64,000 bases of DNA from Paenibacillus alkalitolerans (GCF_016482785.1 NZ_JAEMXM010000023.1:1-64000); one strand, 5' to 3'; counted from the first letter of the stretch, positions 1-8,121 are shown. Translations and numbers: made by a program. The notes: a model not told the origin generated them from the letters alone.

Positions 1-102
1 CGGGATATACATGGTGCAAGGAATATTCTGAGCAAGGCGCTCTATGGGGAGATCCGGCATTTCGATGTGGACACGAAGACAAAGTATCTACGGATTGCTT
101 AA
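1..102 (+). CDS. tnpB: IS605/IS1341-type TnpB, C-terminal end (partial)
   Basis: Only the last 33 codons lie in the window; the gene runs off the left edge. The frame opens with [14 protein letters not shown], which matches the third RuvC-like motif near the end of TnpB (usually RDVNAARNI), followed by a short tail and TAA. TnpB is the RNA-guided nuclease of IS200/IS605 elements and works with an omegaRNA made from the element's right end. The next 200 bases look like such an end, which supports the call. Whether the full gene is intact, and whether a tnpA accompanies it, cannot be seen. Confidence 0.75.
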   Translation, partial: RDIHGARNILSKALYGEIRHFDVDTKTKYLRIA

Positions 103-301
103 GCATGAAGTAGTAGATGGGCCGGACCGCCCCATGTGTTAGAGAACACATGTTGCTTACTATAGGCACTTCAATGACACCCCATATATGGTATATGGAG
201 TAGACGCGGCAAACCCGCATCTACGTTGGTGAATGGAAGATGTTGCATGGTAAGAAGCCCCGACTTCAACTTGCGATAGCAAGTAAGTAGGGGAGGTTCA
301 C
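103..301 (+). ncRNA. omegaRNA scaffold / right end of the IS605-type element
   Basis: This non-coding stretch follows the tnpB stop. Its last 50 bases form a hairpin-rich end: CCCCGACTTC pairs imperfectly with GTAAGTAGGGG around an inner CTTGCGATAGCAAG hairpin, and the block finishes in GGGGAGGTTCAC, the usual terminus of IS1341-like elements. In this family the transcript through the right end is the omegaRNA, and the bases just beyond the element act as guide. The guide would start near 302, inside the interrupted esterase gene. The 5' limit of the RNA, which may overlap tnpB, is unknown. Confidence 0.6.
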
Positions 302-1027
302 TGTATTTCAGGATGGTATCCAGCGAACCGCCTTCCAAGAAGCCTTTTGCAATTTGTCCGGCAGAAGCCATATTTCTAACCTGAAAGGTTTCCGGATTCA
401 CAAGTTCCGGCATGATTTGTCCCCAACCGACGAGTTCATCGGCATCTTGGGATAGTAGTTGCATACCGTCGAATCTCCGCCGATCCATACCGTCCTGGGC
501 ATGGTAGGATCCTTCGACACTTTCGTAATGATGAGGGCGGATAGTGTATGAGGCTGGCCCTCTCTGCCCGCAGTTACAATGAGATTTAATTGTCCGTCCG
601 TGATGGGAATCAGGAAGGAATCTTCCGGATTGATTCCCGTCAAATTTAATAGTTGGTAGACGCCTTCCGCCGCTACGCTCGACCTCGAGGTATCTCCTAA
701 CATGACCTGAACCCGGTAAAGTCCCCTATCCAAATCAACATTGAATGTGTTTGCGCTCGTTACCCCGTATTTTAGAAACTGTACGGCCGAGCTGCCCACG
801 CCTGTTCCGGATGCTGCGACATTCACTACGTCTTGAGGCGTGTTAAAGCCGTACCCTTTCTCGGAAGCATATGCTTCAGCAGCGCTCACTCCAATATAAC
901 CCGGCCCTTGAGGTCCTGCGCCAAAATTAAATTTGTAGACGGTTGGCGTTGACGCGGATGCTAAACCGCCAAACGTAAAAGACAAACATAATACGACAGT
1001 TAGCGCGGTAAGCAATACTTTTTTCAT
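302..1027 (-). pseudogene. Rhamnogalacturonan acetylesterase (SGNH/GDSL), interrupted and frameshifted
   Basis: Reading down from the ATG at 1027 (ribosome-binding site GAGGAGGT) there is a signal peptide (MKKVLLTALTVVLCLSFTFG), an N-terminal beta-rich domain of the YxiM/RGAE type (KFNFGAG) and SGNH block I (GGDSTVCNYYP). Near 447 the frame is lost. One extra base restores a second frame with DADELVGWGQIMPE and NMASAGQIAKGF, the typical continuation of the CE12 family. The coding sequence then stops matching at 301, where the IS605-type element begins. Such secreted enzymes remove acetyl groups from pectic rhamnogalacturonan. The slip may be a sequencing error, but the insertion alone should inactivate the gene. 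Confidence 0.8.
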
Positions 1028-1156
1028 AAAATACCTCCTCGTATTGATGGACCATGTCTTCTTCAACAAGAGTGAAAGACATCATGTATTACCGCATTAT
1101 GTTCAGTTTCTTCACCTCCTTGTGTTCGGATATTTCGCGGCTCTTCTTGGAATCTA

Positions 1157-1206
1157 TGAATGCGCTTTCAATTCTAATTATAGTTATTTTCATGAAAGAA
1201 TTTCGA
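1157..1206 (-). promoter_or_regulatory. Promoter with CcpA cre box for the esterase gene
   Basis: On the minus strand, positions 1171-1157 read TTGAAAGCGCATTCA, a full match to the cre consensus WTGNAANCGNWNNCW. A TATAAT -10 box lies at 1182-1177, with a weak -35 (TCGAAA) at 1206-1201 and an 18-base spacer. The cre box would cover the transcription start, a position at which CcpA represses. This fits carbon catabolite repression of a pectin-degrading enzyme. The promoter position is inferred. Confidence 0.6.
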
Positions 1207-1266
1207 TTTAATTTTCCGTCTTTTTTGTTAAATATTCAGAGATCGTCTTCAGTCGCTTGCAACGGC

Positions 1267-1293
1267 AAAAACCCGACCGGTAAGGTCGGGTTT
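1267..1293 (-). terminator. Rho-independent terminator of the PH-domain gene
   Basis: AAAACCCGACC pairs exactly with GGTCGGGTTTT around a GGTAA loop, 17 bases past the stop of the PH-domain gene. The A and T runs on both sides would let it work in either direction. Confidence 0.85.
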
Positions 1294-1309
1294 TCAAGCT
1301 TATTGCCGC

Positions 1310-1684
1310 TTAATCCCGCAAGAGGGCGTTGGCGATGAGCTTATCAAACTTGCGGATATCCACCCCTTTTTGCAATTTCACCTTGATACGACCCGCCCGA
1401 GTCCATAATTCTACCTCCGCATTAAAATCAAGGAACCCGCCGGCGTTCTCCGTCGACCACATATTAATGGAGGAGTAAGGCAGGGAGTATATCTCCACTT
1501 TTTTTCCAGTAAGGCCTTGCGCATCTCTCACAATCAACCTTTTATTGGTGAAAATAGCGGTGTCCCGAAACGTTTTATATGCGGCAACCGCTGCTTCCCC
1601 ATCCACTAAAATGGCGTTAACATCCTGCGGGACGGGACACTCCGACACCAAGGTCCATTCTAAAATGCTTTGGTTTGCTGACAT
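1310..1684 (-). CDS. PH domain-containing protein (bacterial PH, bPH type)
   Basis: A 124-residue soluble protein. Its central part (TAIFTNKRLIVRDAQGLTGK, then EIYSLPYSSINMWSTENAG and RIKVKLQKG) has the strand pattern and the FTNKRLI motif of small bacterial pleckstrin-homology proteins such as the YvbH group. There is no signal peptide or membrane segment. The ATG is preceded by AGGGGG at good spacing. It is a single gene with its own terminator, convergent with the disrupted esterase. The family has no established biochemical role. A degenerate copy of its C-terminus lies at 2853-2906. Confidence 0.75.
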   Translation of the reverse strand: MSANQSILEWTLVSECPVPQDVNAILVDGEAAVAAYKTFRDTAIFTNKRLIVRDAQGLTGKKVEIYSLPYSSINMWSTENAGGFLDFNAEVELWTRAGRIKVKLQKGVDIRKFDKLIANALLRD

Positions 1685-1788
1685 TTGGTTGGCCCCCTAA
1701 GATTAACATTCCATGGTATTCAACATATTCGGAAATTTTCTGTTTCTTTCCTTGCATACACCTTTTTTATCAGACAGTTTGTACGTAT

Positions 1789-1816
1789 AATTGTTATAAC
1801 AATTGAATAGTATAAT
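1789..1816 (+). promoter_or_regulatory. Palindromic operator and -10 box of the toxin-antitoxin pair
   Basis: AATTGTTATAACAATT at 1789-1804 is a perfect 16-base palindrome directly upstream of TATAAT at 1811-1816. AGGAGG and the ATG of the antitoxin follow at once. A palindrome in the -35/-10 space is the usual site of autorepression by an AbrB/MazE-type antitoxin. No good -35 hexamer is visible. Binding is inferred. Confidence 0.55.
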
Positions 1817-1831
1817 AAGGAGGGGAATTCT

Positions 1832-2095
1832 ATGGGCAAGGTGACGGAGATGGAACGTAAGGTGACAAAATTCGGAAACAGTCTCGGTATTACGATGACG
1901 GAAGCCTTGAAACAAATCGGTCTTGAGCTTGGCGATACCGTGCATATTGATGTAAGAAAATCGGATGGAGAAATCGTTATTCGCAAAGCATATAAAGTGG
2001 AATTGCCTTCCGGTATCGGCCCCGACTTCTTGGAGACCCTGTCGGAAGTCATGGAACAATATGATGAAACCCTCAAGGGCTTGAAGGATCGTTAA
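1832..2095 (+). CDS. AbrB/MazE-family antitoxin
   Basis: An 87-residue protein. Residues 7-51 carry the swapped-hairpin AbrB DNA-binding fold seen in MazE (RKVTKFGNSLGITMT, then LELGDTVHIDV and EIVIRKAYKVE). An acidic tail (ETLSEVMEQYDETLKGLKDR) probably binds and masks the toxin. The ATG has a strong AAGGAGG site 8 bases upstream and a palindromic operator. The stop touches the ATG of the Doc-like gene with no spacer, so the two are translationally coupled, antitoxin first. That order is usual for type II pairs. Confidence 0.85.
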   Translation: MGKVTEMERKVTKFGNSLGITMTEALKQIGLELGDTVHIDVRKSDGEIVIRKAYKVELPSGIGPDFLETLSEVMEQYDETLKGLKDR

Positions 2096-2497
2096 ATGGT
2101 TATTCGCTATTTATCCGTACAAGAGGTCATCGCCATTAATGTAGCTGTGATCCAGAAATATAGCCCCGGGCAACACATAGGTGTCAAGGACAGCGGTATG
2201 TTGGAATCTGCGGTTTGGCGCCCCCGCTCATCGGCCTTTGGCGATGACGAGTATCCGACCGTTTTCGAAAAAGCCGTGGCACTCTTTGAATCGTTAGGGC
2301 AGAATCCTCCGTTCCAAAACGCTTACAAAAGAACTGCTTTTGCCGCTCTTGTCATCTTCCTGAAGTTGAACGGATACAGCTTTGAAATGGACCGGGAGGT
2401 CGCTGAAGATTTTACCGTGGATATGGTTAATCATAAGTACTCTTTTCAAGAGCTCTCTTCGATGATCCGAACGCATTGTATCGATAATAAAGTATAG
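2096..2497 (+). CDS. Doc/Fic-family (death-on-curing) toxin-like protein
   Basis: A 133-residue protein that starts YLSVQEVIAINV, as Doc proteins do, with GVKDSGMLESAVWRP and the LNGYSFEMD region in the expected order. Doc phosphorylates elongation factor Tu using a motif of the form HxFxxxNKRT. Here the equivalent stretch reads NPPFQNAYKRTAF: Lys-Arg-Thr is kept, but the catalytic His aligns with Pro and the conserved Asn before Lys is Tyr. The antitoxin lies immediately upstream and a terminator follows. It may be a catalytically dead toxin, or one tolerated because it is dead. The family call is firm; activity is doubtful. Confidence 0.8.
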   Translation: MVIRYLSVQEVIAINVAVIQKYSPGQHIGVKDSGMLESAVWRPRSSAFGDDEYPTVFEKAVALFESLGQNPPFQNAYKRTAFAALVIFLKLNGYSFEMDREVAEDFTVDMVNHKYSFQELSSMIRTHCIDNKV

Positions 2498-2501
2498 CAA
2501 T

Positions 2502-2528
2502 AACCCGACCCCCGTGAGGTCGGGTTTT
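2502..2528 (+). terminator. Terminator of the toxin-antitoxin operon
   Basis: AACCCGACC and GGTCGGGTT pair across a 7-base loop and run into TTTT, 5 bases after the toxin stop. The stem shares ACCCGACC/GGTCGGGT with the PH-gene terminator at 1267-1293. Confidence 0.85.
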
Positions 2529-2533
2529 CAAGG

Positions 2534-2752
2534 TCAACTTTCTTTCATTTCTTCACTTACACATGAGGAAGGCGTCTTCTTTCTGACAAAATGTGTCGAA
2601 TATCGCCTTTCCACATGAGGTGCGCCGGATTTCGAGAATTGTAACGATCGTTTCGGACCTTTGCCCCATGACAAGTAAGCGGTTTGTGACTCTTGCAAGT
2701 CCATTTCCCTTGCGGTTTGGCGGAACTTATCCAAGATAAAGCCGAACTACGC
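2534..2752 (-). other. Possible gene remnant; otherwise featureless 2529-2850
   Basis: Between the terminator and the next remnant there is no convincing gene. One minus-strand frame stays open from about 2752 to a TGA at 2534. Its middle (TAYLSWGKGPKRSLQFSKSG) looks protein-like, but it lacks a ribosome-binding site and begins just after an in-frame stop. It may be the tail of a lost gene. I do not recognise the family. Confidence 0.25.
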
Positions 2753-2852
2753 CAGATTGCCATCAAGCACACGCTCTAAGTACGGCACCCTTCCAAACCG
2801 CCATTCCTCTATACATAAACTATAAGGCATAACCATCTGCAAGCAGAATTAA

Positions 2853-2906
2853 ATCGCGCAAAAGCGCATTGGCAATGAGTATCTCGACTTACCCCCGTTT
2901 GTACAA
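2853..2906 (-). pseudogene. Degenerate copy of the PH-domain gene C-terminus
   Basis: The minus strand reads LYKRG, a stop, then VEILIANALLRD. The intact neighbour at 1310-1684 ends LQKGVDIRKFDKLIANALLRD. The last nine residues are identical, the part before is shortened and interrupted by a stop, and the terminal stop codon is missing. This is a remnant of a duplicated PH-domain gene about 1.5 kb from the intact copy. Confidence 0.5.
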
Positions 2907-2913
2907 TCCGCCG

Positions 2914-4659
2914 CTACCCAATCCCCTTCTTTTTCAAATCGATCAAATGCCGGCGGTACATCTCTTTCTCCACCCGCTTCGCGCCTGCCTCATCCATCTG
3001 TTCGATAAATTGCCTGTATATCTTATCGAACTCCTCGTCGGAGGACGCCATGATCAAGTGGGTAATCGCCTTGTTCCACAAATCCTTGATTTTCGTATTG
3101 ATGACGCCTTCCGGCGTGGAGCCGTCGGGCTCCAAATTTTCCATTCCGAGCGCGTAATCGTCGTAGTTGAACCGGGACAGCTTCATCGCGGCATTGTACT
3201 CATCCGGGCGGGAAAGGATCATCTCCCGCAAATCCGCCCTATCCCACAACTCTCCGGCACGCCATAGCAAGGTGGACGCCTCGAATCCATATTTTTGCTG
3301 CCAAGCGATATAGTCCTCGTTCATCAGCTCGCGGACTTCCGGCATATATTGAGGGAGACCGTCCACAAATTCGTACGTTTCGCCTTCCTTGCCGAACATT
3401 AAGTCCATCTGGCCCTCGTCCGACCACGCATACTCCGCGAATCGGATGATCCGGTCGGGGCGTGCGGCTTTCTTAGTAATGAAGAAGCCTTGCCAGCCGA
3501 GCAGCCGGGAAGCCGGGTAGCGGGGCTCTCTGTCACGGGCCTTCAGCCCGTCCAACACGACGTAAGTTTTGTCTTCTCCCGCCGTATCTTTAATGGTCGG
3601 ATTAAACTGCGTGTACATGCCGTTCAAAAATTGCGATGCGGCGGCATATTCCGCGCGGTACATGCCTTCTTGGTATTGCTCTTGCTTTGTAATCAGAAAC
3701 TTCGGATCCAGGATGCCTTCCCGATACAACGAATTCATATAGCGAAACGCTTCAATAAACCCCGGGTTGCGCATAGGATAGAGCACTTCCTGAGCGTCGT
3801 CCCGGATTCGCTCCTCTTGTAAATACGGCGAGAATGAATAAATCAAATAGTACATCGACATGCTTCCGCCGAATCCGTTTTTCGCCACATCGAAGAAATC
3901 GACTCCCAACGGATATAGTAAAGGATACTCCGTCTTGATTTCCCCCAGGATCTGCTTTAACTCGTCCGTCGTCTCGATCCTCGGGCGGCCGAGATTTTCG
4001 TAAATATCCCGGCGGATAAACCAAGGGCGGATCGAGACGATCGGCTTTCCGTTCGTCAGCCGGTCCTTCTGCTCGTAAAAATTGGGCAAGTACCACAGCT
4101 TACCGTCAATCGAATGGTACTGAACCATCTCGGGATCGAGCATCCGCCAAAACCCGGGCGCGTATTGATCGATCAACTCGTTCATCGAATACACGAGACC
4201 GTTGTCGATTAGCTTGGCTACCGCCGGATTGTTCCAATCGAGCATGAGAGTATCCGGCAAATCGCCGGTGGCGATGATCATATTCAAATAGTCCTCGTCG
4301 CTGCCCACCGCCAGCTTGCGGTCGATTGTGACGCCCGTCTTCTCGGTGACCAGCTTCATCGCGTACTGGCCCCTCCACAAATAATTCGTTGCCCAATTGC
4401 CGTAGAAATACTGCGTGAATGTAAACGGCGACGTGTCCTGCCTCCAAGATAAGCCGCCGCTCGCCGAAAGCGGCGGAGCCTCTCCGGCTCCGGCGGAGGA
4501 CGGCTCCGGATCGTGCGAAGACGCCGTTATCTCCCGAGCAAAGCCGGCTTGTTCCCACGGTTCGGGGCCGGCGCTTCCGAAGATGGCCGATAGCAATACA
4601 ATCAATGCGGCAACAGCCATTATTGTCCCGATGCCGACGGGAAACGCTCCCTTTCTCAT
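2914..4659 (-). CDS. Extracellular solute-binding protein (family 1, LplA-like), no lipobox
   Basis: A 581-residue family-1 binding protein: residues about 75-180 resemble the LplA N-lobe (TQYFYGNWATNYLW, then EDYLNMIIATGDLPD), and the C-lobe follows with WQGFFITKKAARPDRIIRFAEYAWSDEGQ. Residues 10-30 form a hydrophobic segment with no cysteine after it. It is therefore not a lipoprotein of the usual kind and is either anchored by that helix or cleaved and released. It is the last gene of a kinase-regulator-binding-protein operon, 21 bases after the regulator. It lacks its own permeases, so a role as co-sensor for the kinase or as a second substrate receptor is plausible. The start has GGAGGAGG upstream. 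Confidence 0.8.
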   Translation of the reverse strand: MRKGAFPVGIGTIMAVAALIVLLSAIFGSAGPEPWEQAGFAREITASSHDPEPSSAGAGEAPPLSASGGLSWRQDTSPFTFTQYFYGNWATNYLWRGQYAMKLVTEKTGVTIDRKLAVGSDEDYLNMIIATGDLPDTLMLDWNNPAVAKLIDNGLVYSMNELIDQYAPGFWRMLDPEMVQYHSIDGKLWYLPNFYEQKDRLTNGKPIVSIRPWFIRRDIYENLGRPRIETTDELKQILGEIKTEYPLLYPLGVDFFDVAKNGFGGSMSMYYLIYSFSPYLQEERIRDDAQEVLYPMRNPGFIEAFRYMNSLYREGILDPKFLITKQEQYQEGMYRAEYAAASQFLNGMYTQFNPTIKDTAGEDKTYVVLDGLKARDREPRYPASRLLGWQGFFITKKAARPDRIIRFAEYAWSDEGQMDLMFGKEGETYEFVDGLPQYMPEVRELMNEDYIAWQQKYGFEASTLLWRAGELWDRADLREMILSRPDEYNAAMKLSRFNYDDYALGMENLEPDGSTPEGVINTKIKDLWNKAITHLIMASSDEEFDKIYRQFIEQMDEAGAKRVEKEMYRRHLIDLKKKGIG

Positions 4660-4680
4660 CTTCTTCCGCTCCTCCTCCCA

Positions 4681-6258
4681 TTACCGCCGCTGCATAAGCT
4701 CCTGATATTCTCCCGGGGACATGCCGTGCTTTTGTTTGAATACGGTGCAGAAGTACGAATGATTGGCCATCCCGATCCGCTCAGCCACTTCCGAAACCTT
4801 CCGTTTAGTCAGGCGAAGCATCTCTTCCGCCTTCCGCATGCGGACTTCCGTAATATACTGGTGCACCGTCACGCCCGTAGCCTTCTTGAACAATACGCCG
4901 AGATGGTTCGGCGAGACGAACGCCTCTTCCGCAAGCATCGTCAGGCTAAGCTCTTTCGAACCGTATTTTTCTTCGATCAACCGGATCGTCTTTTCCGCGA
5001 TGTAATCGTCCTTGCGGTTTCGCTTTGAATCCAGCCGCTCCATCAGACGTGCGGCATATTCCTGAACGCGACCTTGAATCTCGTCGAGCCGGTTCAGCGC
5101 CAATAACTCCCGGTCTCCCGGCTTCCCGTCCGGCTGCCGGTCATCGTCCAACATCGATAACTCGATCAGCAGTACGTTGATAAGCGCCGTAATGTACTCT
5201 TTCCCGGCCCCGGGATGCATCCGAACGAGACCGAACATCCGCTCCAACATATCTTTAACCGCCGAAGGCTGCAAAGCCAACACATGCATACGCAGCTGGC
5301 GTGACAGCTCCTGCCACTGCGAGTGAAAATCGTGGGAGAGCTCTCCGAAACGCCGCCGCCCCTCCGCGGCGTCCTCCCAGACGACCGCTCCGCCTATTCC
5401 ATAGAAGACGCCGTATCCGGCGGCTTCCACCGCTTGCCGGTACGCGTCCTTAAGCTGGACCAACGACAGCGCCGGCGCAGCGACTCCGACGGTCGGGAGC
5501 GATGAAGACATCTCGTCCCACGCCGCCAGCAAGCGTTCGGCCAACTGTTTCGGCTCTTCACCGACATCGGCGTCGCCGTTCGCTCCCACCGGCAGCACGA
5601 CGGTGAACCCGCCCGCGAAATCATCGCAGCCGACGATATAGGCGCCCGCCCCTGCCGTGCGGCGTACCGCCTCGCCGGGCACGGTCTCGCGAGGAACGAC
5701 CGCCATTACCGCATATCCCGGTGCGTTCATGCCGGCATCCAGACCCAGCAGTTCGGCGGCGAGCTCCTCCAAATCTCCTCCCCTGCCCGACAACAAGTCC
5801 AATAACAGCTTCTCCGCAGCGATCCGTTCGCCGAGCTGCAGCCGCTGCAGCAGACGCGACTCCTCGAGCCGCCGCGCGCCGATCTCATCGCACTTCTTAA
5901 CGACGCGGATCATCGTCTGCCGCAGCTCCTCTTCCTCGATCGGCTTCAACACATAGTCATCGGCGCTCAAGGTGATCGCTTCCCGCATATATTCGAAATC
6001 GCCGTACCCGGTCAACACGACGATGCGCACGTCCGGGTTCCTGGTGCGGATGCTCTTGGCCATCTCCAATCCGGACATGCCGGGCATGCGTATGTCCGTT
6101 ATGATAATATCCGGCTGCAGCAGCATCGCTTTCTCGTACCCGTCCGCACCGTCTGCCGCGGTGCCTGCTATCTCGATGCCGAGCTCGCGCCAGTCCCACA
6201 ATTCGGCCAAACCTTCCCTTTCCCAACGCTCGTCTTCGACAATCAGCAAGGAGTACAT
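4681..6258 (-). CDS. YesN-type response regulator (REC + AraC HTH), module A
   Basis: 525 residues. The receiver domain (1-120) has the acidic pocket at E8/D9, phospho-acceptor D55 (IIITDIRMPG), T83 and K105. A long variable middle region precedes the C-terminal AraC/XylS double helix-turn-helix (about 415-523), which includes LTMLAEEAFVSPNHLGVLFK and MSPGEYQELMQRR. It starts 9 bases after the kinase stop. In this family the regulator, phosphorylated by its YesM partner, activates neighbouring saccharide transport or hydrolase genes; here the likely target is the LplB-LplC-LplA operon just upstream. The target is inferred from position. Confidence 0.9.
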   Translation of the reverse strand: MYSLLIVEDERWEREGLAELWDWRELGIEIAGTAADGADGYEKAMLLQPDIIITDIRMPGMSGLEMAKSIRTRNPDVRIVVLTGYGDFEYMREAITLSADDYVLKPIEEEELRQTMIRVVKKCDEIGARRLEESRLLQRLQLGERIAAEKLLLDLLSGRGGDLEELAAELLGLDAGMNAPGYAVMAVVPRETVPGEAVRRTAGAGAYIVGCDDFAGGFTVVLPVGANGDADVGEEPKQLAERLLAAWDEMSSSLPTVGVAAPALSLVQLKDAYRQAVEAAGYGVFYGIGGAVVWEDAAEGRRRFGELSHDFHSQWQELSRQLRMHVLALQPSAVKDMLERMFGLVRMHPGAGKEYITALINVLLIELSMLDDDRQPDGKPGDRELLALNRLDEIQGRVQEYAARLMERLDSKRNRKDDYIAEKTIRLIEEKYGSKELSLTMLAEEAFVSPNHLGVLFKKATGVTVHQYITEVRMRKAEEMLRLTKRKVSEVAERIGMANHSYFCTVFKQKHGMSPGEYQELMQRR

Positions 6259-6267
6259 CCCGACTAA

Positions 6268-8049
6268 TCACTCCTTCGGAAGCTTGATGGTAACTACGGT
6301 TCCGACTCCCGGCCGGCTGAACACGTCAAACGCCGCTCGATGCTCGTAATAACCGTTTAACCGCTCGATAATATTTTTGACGGCATACCCGCTCCCGCTC
6401 GTACTCTTTATTTGCCCGCCGAGCAGCGCCTGCACCCGTTCCTCGTCCATACCCACTCCGTCATCGATCACCTGCAGAACGACCCCGTCCCCCGCCGTGT
6501 CCATACGCATCCGCAAAATGATCGTCCCATGACCCCGCTTCGGTTCGATCCCGTGGGTCAGCGCGTTCTCCACCAGCGGCTGCAAAATATTTTTCGGAAT
6601 ACGGTAAAGCAGCAACGCCTCGTCCACATCGAACACAATATCGAACAAGCCTTCGAATCGGAATTTTTGGATATCGGCGTACACGCGGACCATCTCGACT
6701 TCATCTTGCACGAGAATGGACGAGTCCCCCTTGTTCAACACGAGACGGTAAAACTTGGCGAGCGAATTGGCTAAACGGACGACCTCCGGGGATTTCGCCT
6801 TGCGGCCGACCCAAGCGATCGTAGCCAGCGTGTTGTATAAGAAATGCGGATTTATATGCGACTCCAAAGCGCGAAGCTCCGCTTCTTTCTCCAAAATACG
6901 GCTCTTGTAAACGGTTTCAACCAGATCGTGAATCCGACCGGTCATCAGATTAAAGCTCATCGACATCTGCGCGAATTCGTCGTTGGAGACGACCGGAACG
7001 GAGACGTTCAAGTTGCCTTCTCTGACGGATTTCATTGCGCTCAGCAATACCTTCATTCTCCGCAGCAGCGCGTTCGTCATAAAATATACAATTACGCTCA
7101 GCAGCGCCAAGGCCGCCGCCAGTACGCCGAATATCCGTATCTGGGAATGCTCCATGGCAGAGATGAACGGACGGACCGGAAACACGCCCACCACCCGCAA
7201 GCCCGGCCCTTCCAGCGGAGTGGAGATGACGATCGAGCGTACGCCGTTTACATCCGTCACTTCGTTCATATTGCCTTCGGACGGAACGTTCCGCAGCCCA
7301 AGCGCCCGCAGCGATTGTCCCGCATCGGGGCGGCGGGTTTCGGAAACGACATGCCCCCCTTGATCGACAATGTAGATGTCTCCGGAATACGGGGCCGCGG
7401 ACGTATGGAGCGATTCAAAGAGCACGTTCCGCTCCACCTCGATTTCGATCATGCCGACCATATCCGTATATTTGCTGGAGAAAATTTTCCGATTATACGA
7501 AAATACATTGGCGTTCGGGCTCGAGCCCGGAAGAACGATCACCGCTTGCTCCTGATGCAGACCGTGCCAGGCCGAAGTGAGACGAGGATCGTTAATGAAC
7601 GGAGCATATCGCAGATTCGCCGACAGCCTGGTCATATGATAGAAACCGTCGTATAATTCAGGGATCGAATCGTTCGCCATATAGATGCGGATGGAATGAA
7701 TATACGTATTCTGGCGCCTCAAATTATCCAGAATCGGCGCGATCGTATCCCGGTATTCCTCCAGCTGATACGGTTCGTTGAGGAACGCGTTTCCCAGGAA
7801 GCTTTGAATCTTCGGGTCGAAGGCGATCACTTGCGATACATTTTGCACCATGTTCACTTTCTGAAGGATGTTGTTTTTAATCTGCTGGACGTTCTGGTTC
7901 ATCAATATTCTTCCTTGCTCGATAGCCGCATGGGATGCCTGATAGTAGAGAATCATTCCCATAAGCGCCATGGAAGCGGTGAGTATCGACAGAAAGGTCA
8001 GGACGAACTTCGAGACGACGCTGAGGCTCCATTTTTCCAGAAAACGCAC
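6268..8049 (-). CDS. YesM-type sensor histidine kinase, module A
   Basis: 593 residues: membrane segment 14-36, extracellular Cache-like sensor 37-302, second membrane segment 303-325, HAMP 326-378, His_kinase domain with phospho-accepting H402 (HINPHFLYNTL), and a C-terminal ATPase domain with NILQPLVENALTHG and DDGVGMD. The start is GTG. The gene is separated from the upstream LplA gene by a strong terminator, so it is probably transcribed from its own promoter in the 70 bases before it. No clear promoter hexamers could be fixed there. Confidence 0.9.
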   Translation of the reverse strand: MRFLEKWSLSVVSKFVLTFLSILTASMALMGMILYYQASHAAIEQGRILMNQNVQQIKNNILQKVNMVQNVSQVIAFDPKIQSFLGNAFLNEPYQLEEYRDTIAPILDNLRRQNTYIHSIRIYMANDSIPELYDGFYHMTRLSANLRYAPFINDPRLTSAWHGLHQEQAVIVLPGSSPNANVFSYNRKIFSSKYTDMVGMIEIEVERNVLFESLHTSAAPYSGDIYIVDQGGHVVSETRRPDAGQSLRALGLRNVPSEGNMNEVTDVNGVRSIVISTPLEGPGLRVVGVFPVRPFISAMEHSQIRIFGVLAAALALLSVIVYFMTNALLRRMKVLLSAMKSVREGNLNVSVPVVSNDEFAQMSMSFNLMTGRIHDLVETVYKSRILEKEAELRALESHINPHFLYNTLATIAWVGRKAKSPEVVRLANSLAKFYRLVLNKGDSSILVQDEVEMVRVYADIQKFRFEGLFDIVFDVDEALLLYRIPKNILQPLVENALTHGIEPKRGHGTIILRMRMDTAGDGVVLQVIDDGVGMDEERVQALLGGQIKSTSGSGYAVKNIIERLNGYYEHRAAFDVFSRPGVGTVVTIKLPKE

Positions 8050-8121
8050 GCATACACTCTCCAGCTCGTACTTAGTTATTTCTCATTCTATCACGAGTCC
8101 GCAACCGGCCGACATGCCAAA

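Noticed and set aside
1703-2076. Two overlapping minus-strand frames opposite the antitoxin gene
   Set aside because: They lie antisense to a convincing AbrB-type gene and lack ribosome-binding sites.
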